Of a stretch of DNA of 64,000 bases, positions 54,436 through 63,482 are shown piece by piece. The notes beneath the pieces are model-generated. The model was not told the DNA's origin and ran no database searches. It saw only the letters and a list, made by a program, of their open reading frames with translations. The stretch spans positions 90,184 to 154,183 of the forward strand of contig JAJONO010000002.1 of assembly GCA_021323535.1 (NCBI GenBank). The letters run 5' to 3'. A program made the position numbers and the translations under genes. Position 1 is the first letter of the stretch, and each line of letters opens with the position of its first letter. The DNA comes from Bacteroidota bacterium. GTDB lineage: Bacteria > Bacteroidota > Bacteroidia > B-17B0 > Aurantibacillaceae.

Positions 54436-54996
54436 ATGAAAACAAAGACAAAAATGAAAAACATCCTCCACTACACGATCGTTTTTTCATGCCTTACTGT
54501 TATTTCCTGCCAAAGCGGACATAAAGCAAAAGGGCCCGAAAAACTGATGCATGAACACATGCTTAAAAACGTTGATGATCCGGCCAAATACGAAGTCGTT
54601 GAAAATATTCTCGTGGATTCAACTATGGTAGATTCGGTTACATTTAAACGAATTAAAAACTGGGATGGACGATCACCTTTATCGGATCTTATAAATGATC
54701 CTTATTATATAAATCCTAATGGCTACACCACCGCTCGGGAAGAAGAGACCACAATACCGGCTGTTGATTCCGTTATAACACTTGTAAGTGTTGACACAAT
54801 TAAAAAACCTGAATTGCCAAAGAACATTGTTGCCTTTTATACTTATCAGCATAAATACAGGATTCAGAAAAAACACGGTAAAAAATTACAATCAAAATTG
54901 TTTTTATACGATCCGAGAAGACATAAGATATTTGATGATGAGGCTTCCAGTGAATTCATGAAGTATTTCCTCAGTAGAAGTTTTGATGGAGATTAA
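54436..54996 (+). CDS. Hypothetical lipoprotein, about 186 residues
   Basis: A lipoprotein signal peptide is preceded by several in-frame ATGs (54415, 54436, 54454). The core KNILHYTIVFSCLTVISC places the lipobox cysteine; I chose 54436, but 54454 would give a more compact signal. The mature part is hydrophilic, with SGHKAKGPEKLMHEHMLKNV, DSTMVDSVTFKRIKNWDGRS and a C-terminal ALKYR-like basic region (YKHRIQKKHGKKLQ type) ending EASSEFMKYFLSRSFDGD. No domain is recognised. It is followed by a strong bidirectional terminator. Confidence 0.72.
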   Translation: MKTKTKMKNILHYTIVFSCLTVISCQSGHKAKGPEKLMHEHMLKNVDDPAKYEVVENILVDSTMVDSVTFKRIKNWDGRSPLSDLINDPYYINPNGYTTAREEETTIPAVDSVITLVSVDTIKKPELPKNIVAFYTYQHKYRIQKKHGKKLQSKLFLYDPRRHKIFDDEASSEFMKYFLSRSFDGD

Positions 54997-54999
54997 ATT

Positions 55000-55031
55000 A
55001 AAAAGACCGGCTCATTACCGGTCTTTTTTTT
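55000..55031. terminator. Bidirectional terminator before the RNA-repair cassette
   Basis: Stem AAAGACCGG / CCGGTCTTT (9 bp) with a 7-nt loop followed by eight Ts, between convergent genes. The T-run reaches the stop codon of the HD-Pnk gene at 55030. Confidence 0.9.
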
Positions 55032-56133
55032 ATGAAACAGCATACTCTACTTTGTGCGCCTCCCAGTTTTTAGGAACCTCCAACTTATCAATCATTTTTT
55101 CAATGGCCGACGAAGGAATTGGAAAATCCCTGTTCTTGTTTTGAGACATCAGCGTTTTGTAAGGAACCTCGAGATAAACAATTTTTATCACAGGATCATA
55201 CACTGCAAACAGATCAATTAACTGCGATCGCATTTGCACAGTAATGTTAGTTGCATTCCAAACAAAAGCTTTTTGCGAACGCAGATATTCTTTCGCCAAC
55301 TCTTTCGCCTCTTGTATAATCCTTCCATTATTCTTCGAATCATTATATTTTATTTTCAGTTTCCTGCGCATGTCGTCAAGAGAAATGACAAGATGTTCCG
55401 GAAAGTTCTTTTTGATATAATGATCCTTTCCGCTCCCAGCAATTCCAGATAACAACACAACTTCCGACTTTCGCGTATCAAATGGAACGTAATCAGGACT
55501 CTGTTCTTCTTTTCTGAAATAAGTAAACTTCGACATCTCTCCAGGAAATTCTTTTGCTTGTCCCCAACAGTTTTGTTCAACACACAACTCCCTGAACAAT
55601 TCTATTTTATAGAGTAATTCTTTTTGATCAGAGCAAACCCTTCCCAATACATCAGCCTTTGCCAACATAACAAGTAATTGCGTATCCACCTCTAAACTCG
55701 CTTTCAGCAGGGCCTGCACAGGATTGGGTTTTTCAAACACCCATAAAGGCAAGCCATGATAACGCACAAGACCAACCACACTTTCGCGGATTCCAAAAGG
55801 CGTTTCAATGTGGCGATACAGAATTTGTCTCGTTGTCATTGCACCTTTTTTAGCATGTCCCGGCGATACAATGTTTCCATGCTCATCGGTAAATGTGGTC
55901 GATCGTTTTTCGATATCGTGCATCAAAGCCGAAGCCCATAGAATTTCTTTTGTCTGTTCATCCAGTAAAAGATACTCAGGCAATTTCTGTAATTCCTCCA
56001 GCACCATTTGAGTGTGAATAGCCACATCGCCCTCGGCATGATGAACAGGACTCTGAGGCACGCCATTCATATCGCGCACCCAGTCGAACTTCTGAAGTTC
56101 TTCCCATGTTTTATTTTTACTCAGTGTCCACAT
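55030..56133 (-). CDS. HD-polynucleotide kinase (HD-Pnk) RNA/DNA end-healing enzyme
   Basis: From ATG 56133 the protein has 367 residues. The N-terminal HD phosphohydrolase domain (about 25-165) has GDVAIHTQMVLEEL, the HD pair in SALMHDIEKR, HAKKGAMTTR and a YHGLPLWVF segment. The C-terminal P-loop kinase domain (about 225-365) has LLSGIAGSGKDHYIKKNF (Walker A), VISLDDMRR, WNATNITVQMRSQLIDL and VYLEVP, as in T4 Pnkp-type kinases. The same layout is known from Runella slithyformis HD-Pnk, which removes 2',3'-cyclic and 3' phosphates and phosphorylates 5'-OH ends. The gene overlaps the RNA ligase gene by 17 bp, so healing and sealing enzymes are co-produced. Confidence 0.9.
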   Translation of the reverse strand: MWTLSKNKTWEELQKFDWVRDMNGVPQSPVHHAEGDVAIHTQMVLEELQKLPEYLLLDEQTKEILWASALMHDIEKRSTTFTDEHGNIVSPGHAKKGAMTTRQILYRHIETPFGIRESVVGLVRYHGLPLWVFEKPNPVQALLKASLEVDTQLLVMLAKADVLGRVCSDQKELLYKIELFRELCVEQNCWGQAKEFPGEMSKFTYFRKEEQSPDYVPFDTRKSEVVLLSGIAGSGKDHYIKKNFPEHLVISLDDMRRKLKIKYNDSKNNGRIIQEAKELAKEYLRSQKAFVWNATNITVQMRSQLIDLFAVYDPVIKIVYLEVPYKTLMSQNKNRDFPIPSSAIEKMIDKLEVPKNWEAHKVEYAVS

Positions 56134-56821
56134 GACCCTCAAATTTTAATGGCGCCCGTTTCCAGTTTCTTGTCCAGTGTTCGTCGGTTTTCACATGTTC
56201 TTTACGTACATACTTAAACACATTTTTCTGAAACTCATCAACGGCATATCCGTTTATATTTCTTGTCACCACACCTTCCATGGTACACATCTTTTTGTTC
56301 CGAACATCAATAGAACCAAACGTTCCGGGTTGTTTCACCAGCTCCAGAATATTTTTTTCGAATATAGTTTTATCCGAAAGATCAGAACATTCCATTAGTA
56401 CAGGAACCATTGGCAGATCAAAAGCCGCAGCTACAAACTGCGTTTCTTCCCACGACAACCACTGATCGTTTTCCCGCACACCAAAAACATAATAATGGCT
56501 TTCGATGTTTTTGTATTCAATGGAATGAATAGCGTACAAGTTCTCACCAAAGATCTCGTAATCGCCAAGATCATTTTTGATCAGACTCCATTTTTCCCGG
56601 AGAAAGGCCGTCCATGGCGACACTGTTGGTGCCGCATGCGAACGTGCAAATACCCCGTACCTGCTCAGGCAGTTATTTTCTCCATCCAGTTTTTCGGTAT
56701 GAATAACAGTTTTCAGTTGGGAAATATCGTCCCAATAGTTACTATTTATTCTGTCGTCGCTGGAAGTTCCGGGAGAGAAAGGATAATGATAGGTTCTCCC
56801 GTATTTTCTTGATATAGACAT
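56117..56821 (-). CDS. ATP-dependent RNA ligase of the nucleotidyltransferase family
   Basis: From ATG 56821 the protein has 234 residues, starting MSISRKYGRTYHYPFSPGTS. Nucleotidyltransferase motifs: motif I KLDGENN with adenylated K44, motif III YEIFGENLYAIHSI, motif IV MEGVVTRN near 181 and motif V VFKYVRKEHV near 201. The small size without an extra domain fits the RNA_ligase family of small bacterial and phage enzymes. It would seal 5'-phosphate and 3'-OH RNA ends generated by the HD-Pnk encoded just downstream. An upstream in-frame start at 56881 adds 20 residues without family features and is rejected. The RNA substrate is unknown, perhaps tRNA cleaved by toxins. Confidence 0.9.
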   Translation of the reverse strand: MSISRKYGRTYHYPFSPGTSSDDRINSNYWDDISQLKTVIHTEKLDGENNCLSRYGVFARSHAAPTVSPWTAFLREKWSLIKNDLGDYEIFGENLYAIHSIEYKNIESHYYVFGVRENDQWLSWEETQFVAAAFDLPMVPVLMECSDLSDKTIFEKNILELVKQPGTFGSIDVRNKKMCTMEGVVTRNINGYAVDEFQKNVFKYVRKEHVKTDEHWTRNWKRAPLKFEGHVDTE

Positions 56822-57049
56822 ATAATTTTGTTTTAGATTAGACAATAACATTTTACCCTGGCATCCCGCCAGGAATTTCATTTTCTTATCTTAAAAAAAT
56901 TACACGACTACTATTCATTAAAAAATTTTATCCTGAATCACCAATGGTTTTGGCTTCGGAATTTTGACAAAGGTAATTAAAAAATAAAACGTGAGAATGA
57001 GATTCAATAATACAATGACTGCTTTTACTCAATGTTATCTTCCTATTCA

Positions 57050-57162
57050 CCCCCTTCGGGGCTGTAATAATCTTGGAATTACACGTCTATTAATATTCGA
57101 CCCCGCTGGGGTCGTGTTGCAAAATTTCATTTTGCTATACATGTTTGACTCCTACGGAGTCA
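57050..57162. repeat. Array of three short hairpins with 3-nt loops
   Basis: The 423-bp gap from 56822 to 57244 holds three stem-loops: CCCC-TTC-GGGG (57051-57061), CGACCCC-GCT-GGGGTCG (57098-57114) and TGACTCC-TAC-GGAGTCA (57146-57162). Their centres are 48 to 50 bp apart. They resemble the REP-like GACCCC..GGGGTC and CTCCTACGGAG elements scattered in Bacteroidota genomes. The rest of the gap (56882-57040) is AT-rich without a visible gene. Confidence 0.7.
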
Positions 57163-57197
57163 CAAGACTTTCAATCTTCGACCCTGAACACTGAACC

Positions 57198-57240
57198 CTC
57201 AGCTTTAAACGTTCAACGTTCATCTTTCAACTATTGACCA
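57198..57240. repeat. GTTCAACGTT-type short tandem words after a SpoIIE-gene stop
   Basis: CTTTAAACGTTCAACGTTC and the following ATCTTTCAAC are degenerate copies of GTTCAA. They end 8 bp before the stop of the gene at 57245. The same word family lies inside the SpoIIE domain at 15729-15761. Confidence 0.55.
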
Positions 57241-57244
57241 TCGA

Positions 57245-60200
57245 CTAAAACAATCTTATTCCTATTACACATACATCGTCCACCTGGTCCAGTTTTCCTT
57301 TCCAGTCTTCAAAGGCTTTGGTGATAAGCGCAAGCTGCTCCTTCATTGGTAAATGATGTACAGAGAGCAATAATTCCTCGAGTTGTTTGTTCTTGAATTT
57401 TTTGCCATTAGGTCCCCCGAACTGATCGGCAAAACCATCAGAGAATAAATACAATGAGTCGCCTTTCTTATATTGGATTTCACGTAGACGGAACGAATCT
57501 TCTTTCTCACCTTTTCCAACAGGCATTTTATCAACTGGTAAATTTGTAACAACTCCGTTACTGATAAGAATTGGTTTATTATTAGCCGCTGCGTAAGTGA
57601 GCGAATTGTCTTTTTTATCGAAACAAATTAATACGCCGTCAAAACCATCTTTCTGACCTTCCCTGCTGATTCGGTCAACAAGTTCCATGCGCACCGAATT
57701 AAAAATCTCATTTGGCTCCTCTATATTTTTTTCATTGATGGCTTCGTTGATGAAGTTAATATTGAGAAGACTCATGAACGCGCCCGGAACACCATGCCCT
57801 GTACTATCACAAAGAGCAAGGTAAGTTCTGGATTCTCTTCTTTCGCACCAATAGAAATCGCCGCTTACAATATCTTTCGGGCGGAAGAACACAAAATAAT
57901 CGTAAGTAAGTTGTTCTATATCCTGTTTAGAAGGAAGCAACGCCGTTTGAATTTTACTCGCGTAATTAATACTCTCTTCAATTTGTCCGAGAGCATATTT
58001 TAGTTCGCTGGTGCGTTCGTTGATCTTATCTTCGAGCAGATCTTTTTCCTTCTGTAATTTTTTCTCGCGGTATTTAATAAAGAAATAGATCAGCGCCCCA
58101 ATCAAAACAATACAGGAAATATAGAACCACGTTGTTTTCCAGAAAGGCGGACTGATGGTGAAAGCGAAGGTCGCAGGCTGTTTGTTCCATACGCCATCGT
58201 TGTTGCAGCTCTTCACCATAAACGTGTAAGATCCCGGAGCAAGCCCCGAATACGTTATCTCACGCTTATCCCTGGCTGGCGACCATTTTTCGTCCTGCCC
58301 CTCGAGTTTGTATTGGTACAATACTTTTCCCGGAGCCACAAGATTTATTCCTATGAAATTAAAAGTAAGGTGATTCTGTTGATATGGAAGTGTAAGATTC
58401 TTCGGAAGATCATTATCATCCATTTCATCGGCAAATTTTTTCCAATCTGTTTTCTCAAAAAATAATTTAAGATCGGTAATGTATGTTTTTGGTTCCTGTG
58501 TATTCTTTTTTGTTTCGAGAGGATTGTAACAGTAAACACCTTTGGGCGTGCTAAGCCAGATGTTTCCTTTTTTATCAATCAGTAAGATTTTACAATCTGC
58601 TGTAAGAAGACCATCTTCCTTATTGAAATAAAAAATTTCTTTTCTTCCTTTCTCAATGTACTCCAGTTCCATAACAGCGAGGCCATCTTTTGTACCCAGG
58701 TATAATTTTTCGTGAAACACATGAACAGAGCGGATATTGTCGGAAATAAGTCCATCCCTGGTGGTAATAGAATCTACAACCACAAGATCTTCTTCGTTTT
58801 TGATCACACATTTATAAATACCACGACGGTTTACAGCGATCCAGTAATAACCATTATCGTCCTGCGCCATAGAGATGGCGTACTCGTCAAAAAAACCATT
58901 TTCCTTCCCAAAATATTTTACAGTATAGTTTTTGTAGAGATGAATTCCTTTAAACTCGTTGATGAACCAGAGATTTTTCTTTTTATCCTCGTAAATATCA
59001 ATCACACGGTCACCATCTTTTACATCGTTAACTTTAATGTATTTCTTATCCTTACCTGATATCTGCTGCACACCGTAGAGGTCGGTAGCGATCATAATAT
59101 TGTCGCCCTTTGTTCTTACAATATCAAAACCGGTGAAATCCTTTTCGGACACAATTTTTCCGTCAATGATTTTATAGCCAACGCCAATGTATCCCGGGGC
59201 CCATATCTCGCCTGGCTTATACTCGAATACGGTATTAACGAGCGATAGTGTTTTTCCATCACATTCGGTAAACGATTTAATTTCTCCAGTTGCGGGATCA
59301 TAAGAAGAAACGCTTTGATCCGAGGCTATCCAGATTTTTCCGTCACTGGCTTCGGTAATTCCCATCGAAATATTTCCCGGCAAGCCGTATTTTTCTGAGA
59401 TGCGGGTAAAACTTTCTCCTGAATATTTGTAGATACCATTTCCCCAGGAGCTGAACCAGAGATTTCCTCTCGAATCAATAGTCACTCCCCAGAACGAATT
59501 AAAACTTAATCCTTCTTTGGCGGTATAATGAATAAAATTTTTGCCATCGTACTTATAAATTCCTTTATCCCAGGTGGCGAGCCAGATGTTTCCTTTTTTG
59601 TCGCGCTTGTAATCCAAGACTCCTCCACCAAGATCGATCTTTCGTTCAAGGACACCATTGCGATACACGCTTACAGGCTGGTTCCAACCTATGATCCATT
59701 CTGTTCCGTTGTCGTGCTCAATAACATCATATACCGCTAAGGGGTGATTTTTATATCTTACGAGTTTTTTATTTTTCAAAACGTAAACACCGGATTCGGC
59801 GCCAATGAGAAGTTCGCCGTTTTTATTTCTCCAGATATTTCTTACTCCGGTGTTTTCTACTTTTTCGGTGATGTTGAATTCTTCGATAAAATGTTTTTCA
59901 GATTTGAGAGGATCAAAATGTACAATGCCTTTTCCGTGAGCAGCCCACATGGTTCCGTCTTTGTCTTTGAAAAGACGCATATATCGTGCTTTGGGAAGTT
60001 TCAGGGCTGTATCGAATTTGTTGTTTTTAAGAACAGCAAATCCCTTAATGGTACAGAACCACATTTGCCCGTTGTTATCTTCAGCTGCACCCGTGACAAC
60101 AATTGTAGGTAATCCGTCTTTTTCAGAATAATTTTTAAAATTGATACCATCAAATCTGCTCAAGCCATCTTTGGTGCAGATCCAGAGATAACCCTTACTG

Positions 60201-60385
60201 TCTTCGTATGAACGTAACACCTCCGGGAACGGAAAGCCTTGCTCTCCTGCATAATTAACGAAATTAACTTCCCGGCCCGCAGAAATAATTCGTTCAGAAG
60301 GAACCAGTAATTCGGATATTGCCTGGGGGGAAACAGAACCTATCGCGACACATAAGAAGGTAAAAAAAAGAAGCTTCTTTAACAT
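57245..60385 (-). CDS. Reg_prop propeller / Y_Y_Y sensor with C-terminal SpoIIE phosphatase
   Basis: The 1046-residue protein has signal peptide MLKKLLFFTFLCVAIGS. About 14 two-component-regulator propeller repeats cover residues 45-640 (LWICTKDGLSRFDGINFKNY; IWLATWDKGIYKYDGKNFIH; LWFSSWGNGIYKYSGESFTR). A Y_Y_Y domain follows near 690-765 (YQYKLEGQDEKWSPARDKRE), then a membrane helix near 772-790, a coiled coil and a SpoIIE domain at about 840-1046 (SGDFYWC, CDSTGHGVPGAFMS, DGFDG, SDGFADQFGGPNG, VDDVCVIGIRLF). The sensor is that of hybrid two-component systems for polysaccharides, but the output is a phosphatase instead of a kinase. The likely role is ligand-controlled partner switching. Short repeats follow its stop. 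Confidence 0.93.
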   Translation of the reverse strand: MLKKLLFFTFLCVAIGSVSPQAISELLVPSERIISAGREVNFVNYAGEQGFPFPEVLRSYEDSKGYLWICTKDGLSRFDGINFKNYSEKDGLPTIVVTGAAEDNNGQMWFCTIKGFAVLKNNKFDTALKLPKARYMRLFKDKDGTMWAAHGKGIVHFDPLKSEKHFIEEFNITEKVENTGVRNIWRNKNGELLIGAESGVYVLKNKKLVRYKNHPLAVYDVIEHDNGTEWIIGWNQPVSVYRNGVLERKIDLGGGVLDYKRDKKGNIWLATWDKGIYKYDGKNFIHYTAKEGLSFNSFWGVTIDSRGNLWFSSWGNGIYKYSGESFTRISEKYGLPGNISMGITEASDGKIWIASDQSVSSYDPATGEIKSFTECDGKTLSLVNTVFEYKPGEIWAPGYIGVGYKIIDGKIVSEKDFTGFDIVRTKGDNIMIATDLYGVQQISGKDKKYIKVNDVKDGDRVIDIYEDKKKNLWFINEFKGIHLYKNYTVKYFGKENGFFDEYAISMAQDDNGYYWIAVNRRGIYKCVIKNEEDLVVVDSITTRDGLISDNIRSVHVFHEKLYLGTKDGLAVMELEYIEKGRKEIFYFNKEDGLLTADCKILLIDKKGNIWLSTPKGVYCYNPLETKKNTQEPKTYITDLKLFFEKTDWKKFADEMDDNDLPKNLTLPYQQNHLTFNFIGINLVAPGKVLYQYKLEGQDEKWSPARDKREITYSGLAPGSYTFMVKSCNNDGVWNKQPATFAFTISPPFWKTTWFYISCIVLIGALIYFFIKYREKKLQKEKDLLEDKINERTSELKYALGQIEESINYASKIQTALLPSKQDIEQLTYDYFVFFRPKDIVSGDFYWCERRESRTYLALCDSTGHGVPGAFMSLLNINFINEAINEKNIEEPNEIFNSVRMELVDRISREGQKDGFDGVLICFDKKDNSLTYAAANNKPILISNGVVTNLPVDKMPVGKGEKEDSFRLREIQYKKGDSLYLFSDGFADQFGGPNGKKFKNKQLEELLLSVHHLPMKEQLALITKAFEDWKGKLDQVDDVCVIGIRLF

Positions 60386-60461
60386 GGCAAATAAAAATAC
60401 CTTATAAAGTTAACCGTTTTTCCGGTGTAATAATAAATTAAGGAAAACTTAATACTCTTAT

Positions 60462-60495
60462 GAAAATAAAAAGCCATCCCTTTACAGAGATGGCT
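60462..60495 (-). terminator. Terminator of the glycine-rich protein gene
   Basis: On the minus strand AGCCATC / GATGGCT (7 bp, 10-nt loop) runs into TTTTTATTTT, 22 bp past the stop at 60517. Confidence 0.82.
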
Positions 60496-60516
60496 CATAC
60501 ATTTTCAACGAAGAAT

Positions 60517-62487
60517 TTATTGTTTAATGATCTTTACCTGAGAAATAAGGTTACCGGATTTCACGAAATAAATCCCACTTTGTAAATGAGAAATGTCTAT
60601 AGATGTGTTAGATGAATCTGTTCTCACTTCACATATTACTTTTCCAAGTCCGTTGATGATTTGAATAGTTGCACCATTGGAGATCTGTGGTAGTTCAACA
60701 TTCACAATTGAAGAAGCAGGATTGGGATACACTTTCAAAGAGTTGTTGTCTTTGCCTTCAATCATTTCAATACCCGCGCAACTACTTACATTCTGAGTAA
60801 AACTTATTGACGAAGAACAGCCCGTTGTACTTGTTCCTGTAACAGAATAGGTTGTTGTAACAGTAGGACTGATGCCAATTGAAACACTTGACGATCCGGT
60901 ACTCCATGAATAAGTACTGGCTCCACCCGCTGTAAGAGTGGCGGTTTGCCCGATACAAATTAAACTTGTACTGCTGTTAATGCTCATTGAAGGTACGCTG
61001 TTCACGAACACAGTCACCGTAATCGGGGCACTCACACATCCTGCCGTGTTGGTTCCGGCAACAGTATAAGTAGAAAGTGTTGTAGGACTAACTGCAGCGC
61101 TTCCTCCCTGGAATGTATAGGTAACAGCGCCCACCGGATTAATAATATGTGAAGAGCCCGTACACACCGTTCCGTTACTTGCAGAAAGAGTTGGGCTTGC
61201 AGTTACATTCACGGAACTTGTAACCATGTTACTGATACAGCCCGCAGCGCTTGAACCCCATACAGTGTAAGTTGAATTAGCAGATGGACTTACATTTGCC
61301 GAGCCTCCCTGAAAAGTATAAGTACTGGCGCCTGTTGGAGACATTGTAAATATCTGTCCGCTGCATAACGATCCGCTGTTGACACTTATGGTAGGTGTTG
61401 TATTAACGTTAACAGTACTTGTCACGGTATTGGATGCCGGGCATCCGTTTGTTGAACCGATTAATGTATATGTTGAATTGGAAGCCGGACTGACAGTAAA
61501 CGTACCACCCTGAATTGTGTACGATGTAGCACCACCTGGAACTATTGTAAAAGAATTACCTGAACAGATAGAACCACTATTAACAGAGATAAAGGGATTT
61601 AAATTCACAGAGTAAGAAACAATTACATAACCGTTTCCATTGTTAACGCCATTTGAAACAGAAGTATTCGTAAATGCGGTTGAAAAATAATTCGTCCCGC
61701 CTGCGCCGCCGCCGCCTGCACCCTGATCATTAAGTGTACAACTGGTTGTTCCGGCAGTACCGCCTCCGCCGCCGCCGCCGCCGATAAATCCGCCACCGCC
61801 ACCGCCAGCGCTCACAGGAAAACAAAGATTATAACCGTTACCGCCGGCACCACCCTGTCCCGATGTTCCGTTAGCTCCAACGACTCCTGCAGCAAACGAG
61901 CAACCAATGCCGGGAGCGCCACCATTGGATCCAATGGCACCAAAGCCACCACCACCTGCAACACTATTTAAACCATTGGTGCCATTTCCGCCGCCACCTG
62001 CTCCACCATTACCTGCAGAAATAGTTGAAGACGCGCAACCACCATTTCCGCCACCGCCGCCACCGCCTGCAACAATTACCCGGTTACCAAGCGCGGTACC
62101 ACCGACACGAACATCGCTGCCGCCGCCGCCGCCACCGGCATTACCAGTGCCACCGTTTCCGCCACCATTATAACCGCCTGTAGCCGGAGACCCTGAGCCA
62201 CCAACATATACATTAAGTGTGGTTCCTGTGCCCATCATGGTATAAACACCGGTAGCCATAGCTCCAAGTCCGCCTGTTCCGCCTATGGCGCCGGTAGGAG
62301 TTGTAACACCGTTAGCGCCCTTAGCGCCGTAACATGTTATTGTAATTTGGGAAACGCATACAGGAATATTTACTGTTTGCATACTGCCTGTGTAGCTTAA
62401 TGTTTGGGTGGTTACCTGCGCTTTTACTGAATTGTGAATACAGAATAGTGAAAGAACCAATACCCCGAATTTGGAGATGTTTTTCAT
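60517..62487 (-). CDS. Glycine-rich secreted protein with T9SS type A sorting domain
   Basis: The 656-residue protein has signal peptide ISKFGVLVLSLFCIHNSVKA. Residues about 50-290 are extremely glycine-rich (GGTGNAGGGGGGSDVRVGG; GGGGGGFIGGGGGGGGTAG), resembling the glycine-rich loops of Gly_rich_SFCGS or PE_PGRS-like proteins. Four Ig/PKD-type modules of about 80 residues follow, each with SICSGN/SLCSGQ-like starts and TYTFQGGSA strands. The T9SS tail is KVYPNPASSIVNVELPQIS and HLQSGIYFVKSGNL. It is probably a surface or matrix structural protein. The Ig repeats are similar in DNA, indicating recent internal duplication. Confidence 0.88.
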   Translation of the reverse strand: MKNISKFGVLVLSLFCIHNSVKAQVTTQTLSYTGSMQTVNIPVCVSQITITCYGAKGANGVTTPTGAIGGTGGLGAMATGVYTMMGTGTTLNVYVGGSGSPATGGYNGGGNGGTGNAGGGGGGSDVRVGGTALGNRVIVAGGGGGGGNGGCASSTISAGNGGAGGGGNGTNGLNSVAGGGGFGAIGSNGGAPGIGCSFAAGVVGANGTSGQGGAGGNGYNLCFPVSAGGGGGGFIGGGGGGGGTAGTTSCTLNDQGAGGGGAGGTNYFSTAFTNTSVSNGVNNGNGYVIVSYSVNLNPFISVNSGSICSGNSFTIVPGGATSYTIQGGTFTVSPASNSTYTLIGSTNGCPASNTVTSTVNVNTTPTISVNSGSLCSGQIFTMSPTGASTYTFQGGSANVSPSANSTYTVWGSSAAGCISNMVTSSVNVTASPTLSASNGTVCTGSSHIINPVGAVTYTFQGGSAAVSPTTLSTYTVAGTNTAGCVSAPITVTVFVNSVPSMSINSSTSLICIGQTATLTAGGASTYSWSTGSSSVSIGISPTVTTTYSVTGTSTTGCSSSISFTQNVSSCAGIEMIEGKDNNSLKVYPNPASSIVNVELPQISNGATIQIINGLGKVICEVRTDSSNTSIDISHLQSGIYFVKSGNLISQVKIIKQ

Positions 62488-62649
62488 TTAATGGGAGTTT
62501 TAATTTGTTAAAGGTGTAAACTTAGTTGTATTATACGGATTAGGAAATGTCTAAAATGACCAAATGTACATGAAAGTAATTTTCAAAAAACTTTATACAG
62601 ATTTATCGGGAACGTTTTTTTAGTAAAGAAAAATTAAACTACTTCTAAC

Positions 62650-63366
62650 ATGAAACATAGATACTTTTTTATTCCGCTTTTTGTTTTAATTCTTGCCTTT
62701 ATCAACGAATCCTGTACTACCACCATGTACACATCCAACACATTGAACACGCCGCTTCTTACCAAGAAGAAGGAAGTCCAGGTATCCCTTACACAATCAG
62801 ATGTACAGGCAGCTGTGGCTGTTGGCGACCATATCGGGATCATGGCCAATGGGTTCTTTAAATCGTATAACGGCGACAATAATTACGAACATCGTGGCGG
62901 CTTGCTCGAAGCGGGCGTTGGTTATTATGATCCGTTTAAAGAGCATGTTGTATTCGAAGCCTACGCCGGGGCCGGAATCGGGCGGGTATATAAGCAGGAA
63001 ATGTTTACAGCCGCCAATAACTCCGAATATCTTGCAAGCTTTACAGGCAATGCTTCCAGGATATTCATTCAGCCTAATATTGGTTTCACATCGGGCATTT
63101 TTGATATAGCCTTTGCCAATAGGCTTTCGTTTGTAAAATATTACCGTTTTTCCTCAACTAATTATGGCAACGATGACCTCAAAAAAGATTACCTCGAAGA
63201 CGTAACCGACCCTGTGTATGTTTTTGCTGAACCTGCCATCACGGCCCGCCTTGGTTTTAAATTTATTAAGCTGCAGGCGCAATACGGTTTAACTCTGAAT
63301 ATGGGCCGGAGCATTAGGCACTCTCCCGATTTTTCAAGTCTCGGCGTGGTTATCAACATTAAATAA
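62650..63366 (+). CDS. Hypothetical outer-membrane lipoprotein or barrel-like protein
   Basis: The 238-residue protein has signal peptide YFFIPLFVLILAFINESC with a lipobox-like cysteine at residue 22. The mature sequence is rich in alternating patterns that suggest amphipathic beta strands: QVSLTQSDVQAAVAVGDHIG, GLLEAGVGYYDPF, VVFEAYAGAGIGRVY, IQPNIGFTSGIFDIAFANR and a C-terminal LGVVINIK strand. An eight- to ten-strand outer-membrane barrel or lipid-anchored variant is likely. No named family. It is divergent from the glycine-rich protein gene and followed by aconitase, with its own stop and no visible terminator. Confidence 0.72.
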   Translation: MKHRYFFIPLFVLILAFINESCTTTMYTSNTLNTPLLTKKKEVQVSLTQSDVQAAVAVGDHIGIMANGFFKSYNGDNNYEHRGGLLEAGVGYYDPFKEHVVFEAYAGAGIGRVYKQEMFTAANNSEYLASFTGNASRIFIQPNIGFTSGIFDIAFANRLSFVKYYRFSSTNYGNDDLKKDYLEDVTDPVYVFAEPAITARLGFKFIKLQAQYGLTLNMGRSIRHSPDFSSLGVVINIK

Positions 63367-63482
63367 CAGATTTTAAAGCTATTCCATTGTACTAACGTTA
63401 TTTTCTGTATTTCAATACCATTTTTAAGGTAAAATTGTTACATTCGTTGCTCTAAACTTGTAACGATTAAACCTCTATAATT

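Noticed and set aside
57050..57162. CRISPR-like array
   Set aside because: The three hairpins do not share a repeat sequence, and the intervals are not flanked by identical repeats; no cas gene is present.
61907..62173. Proline-rich plus-strand frame
   Set aside because: It is the complement of the GGC/GGT codon runs of the glycine-rich T9SS gene.
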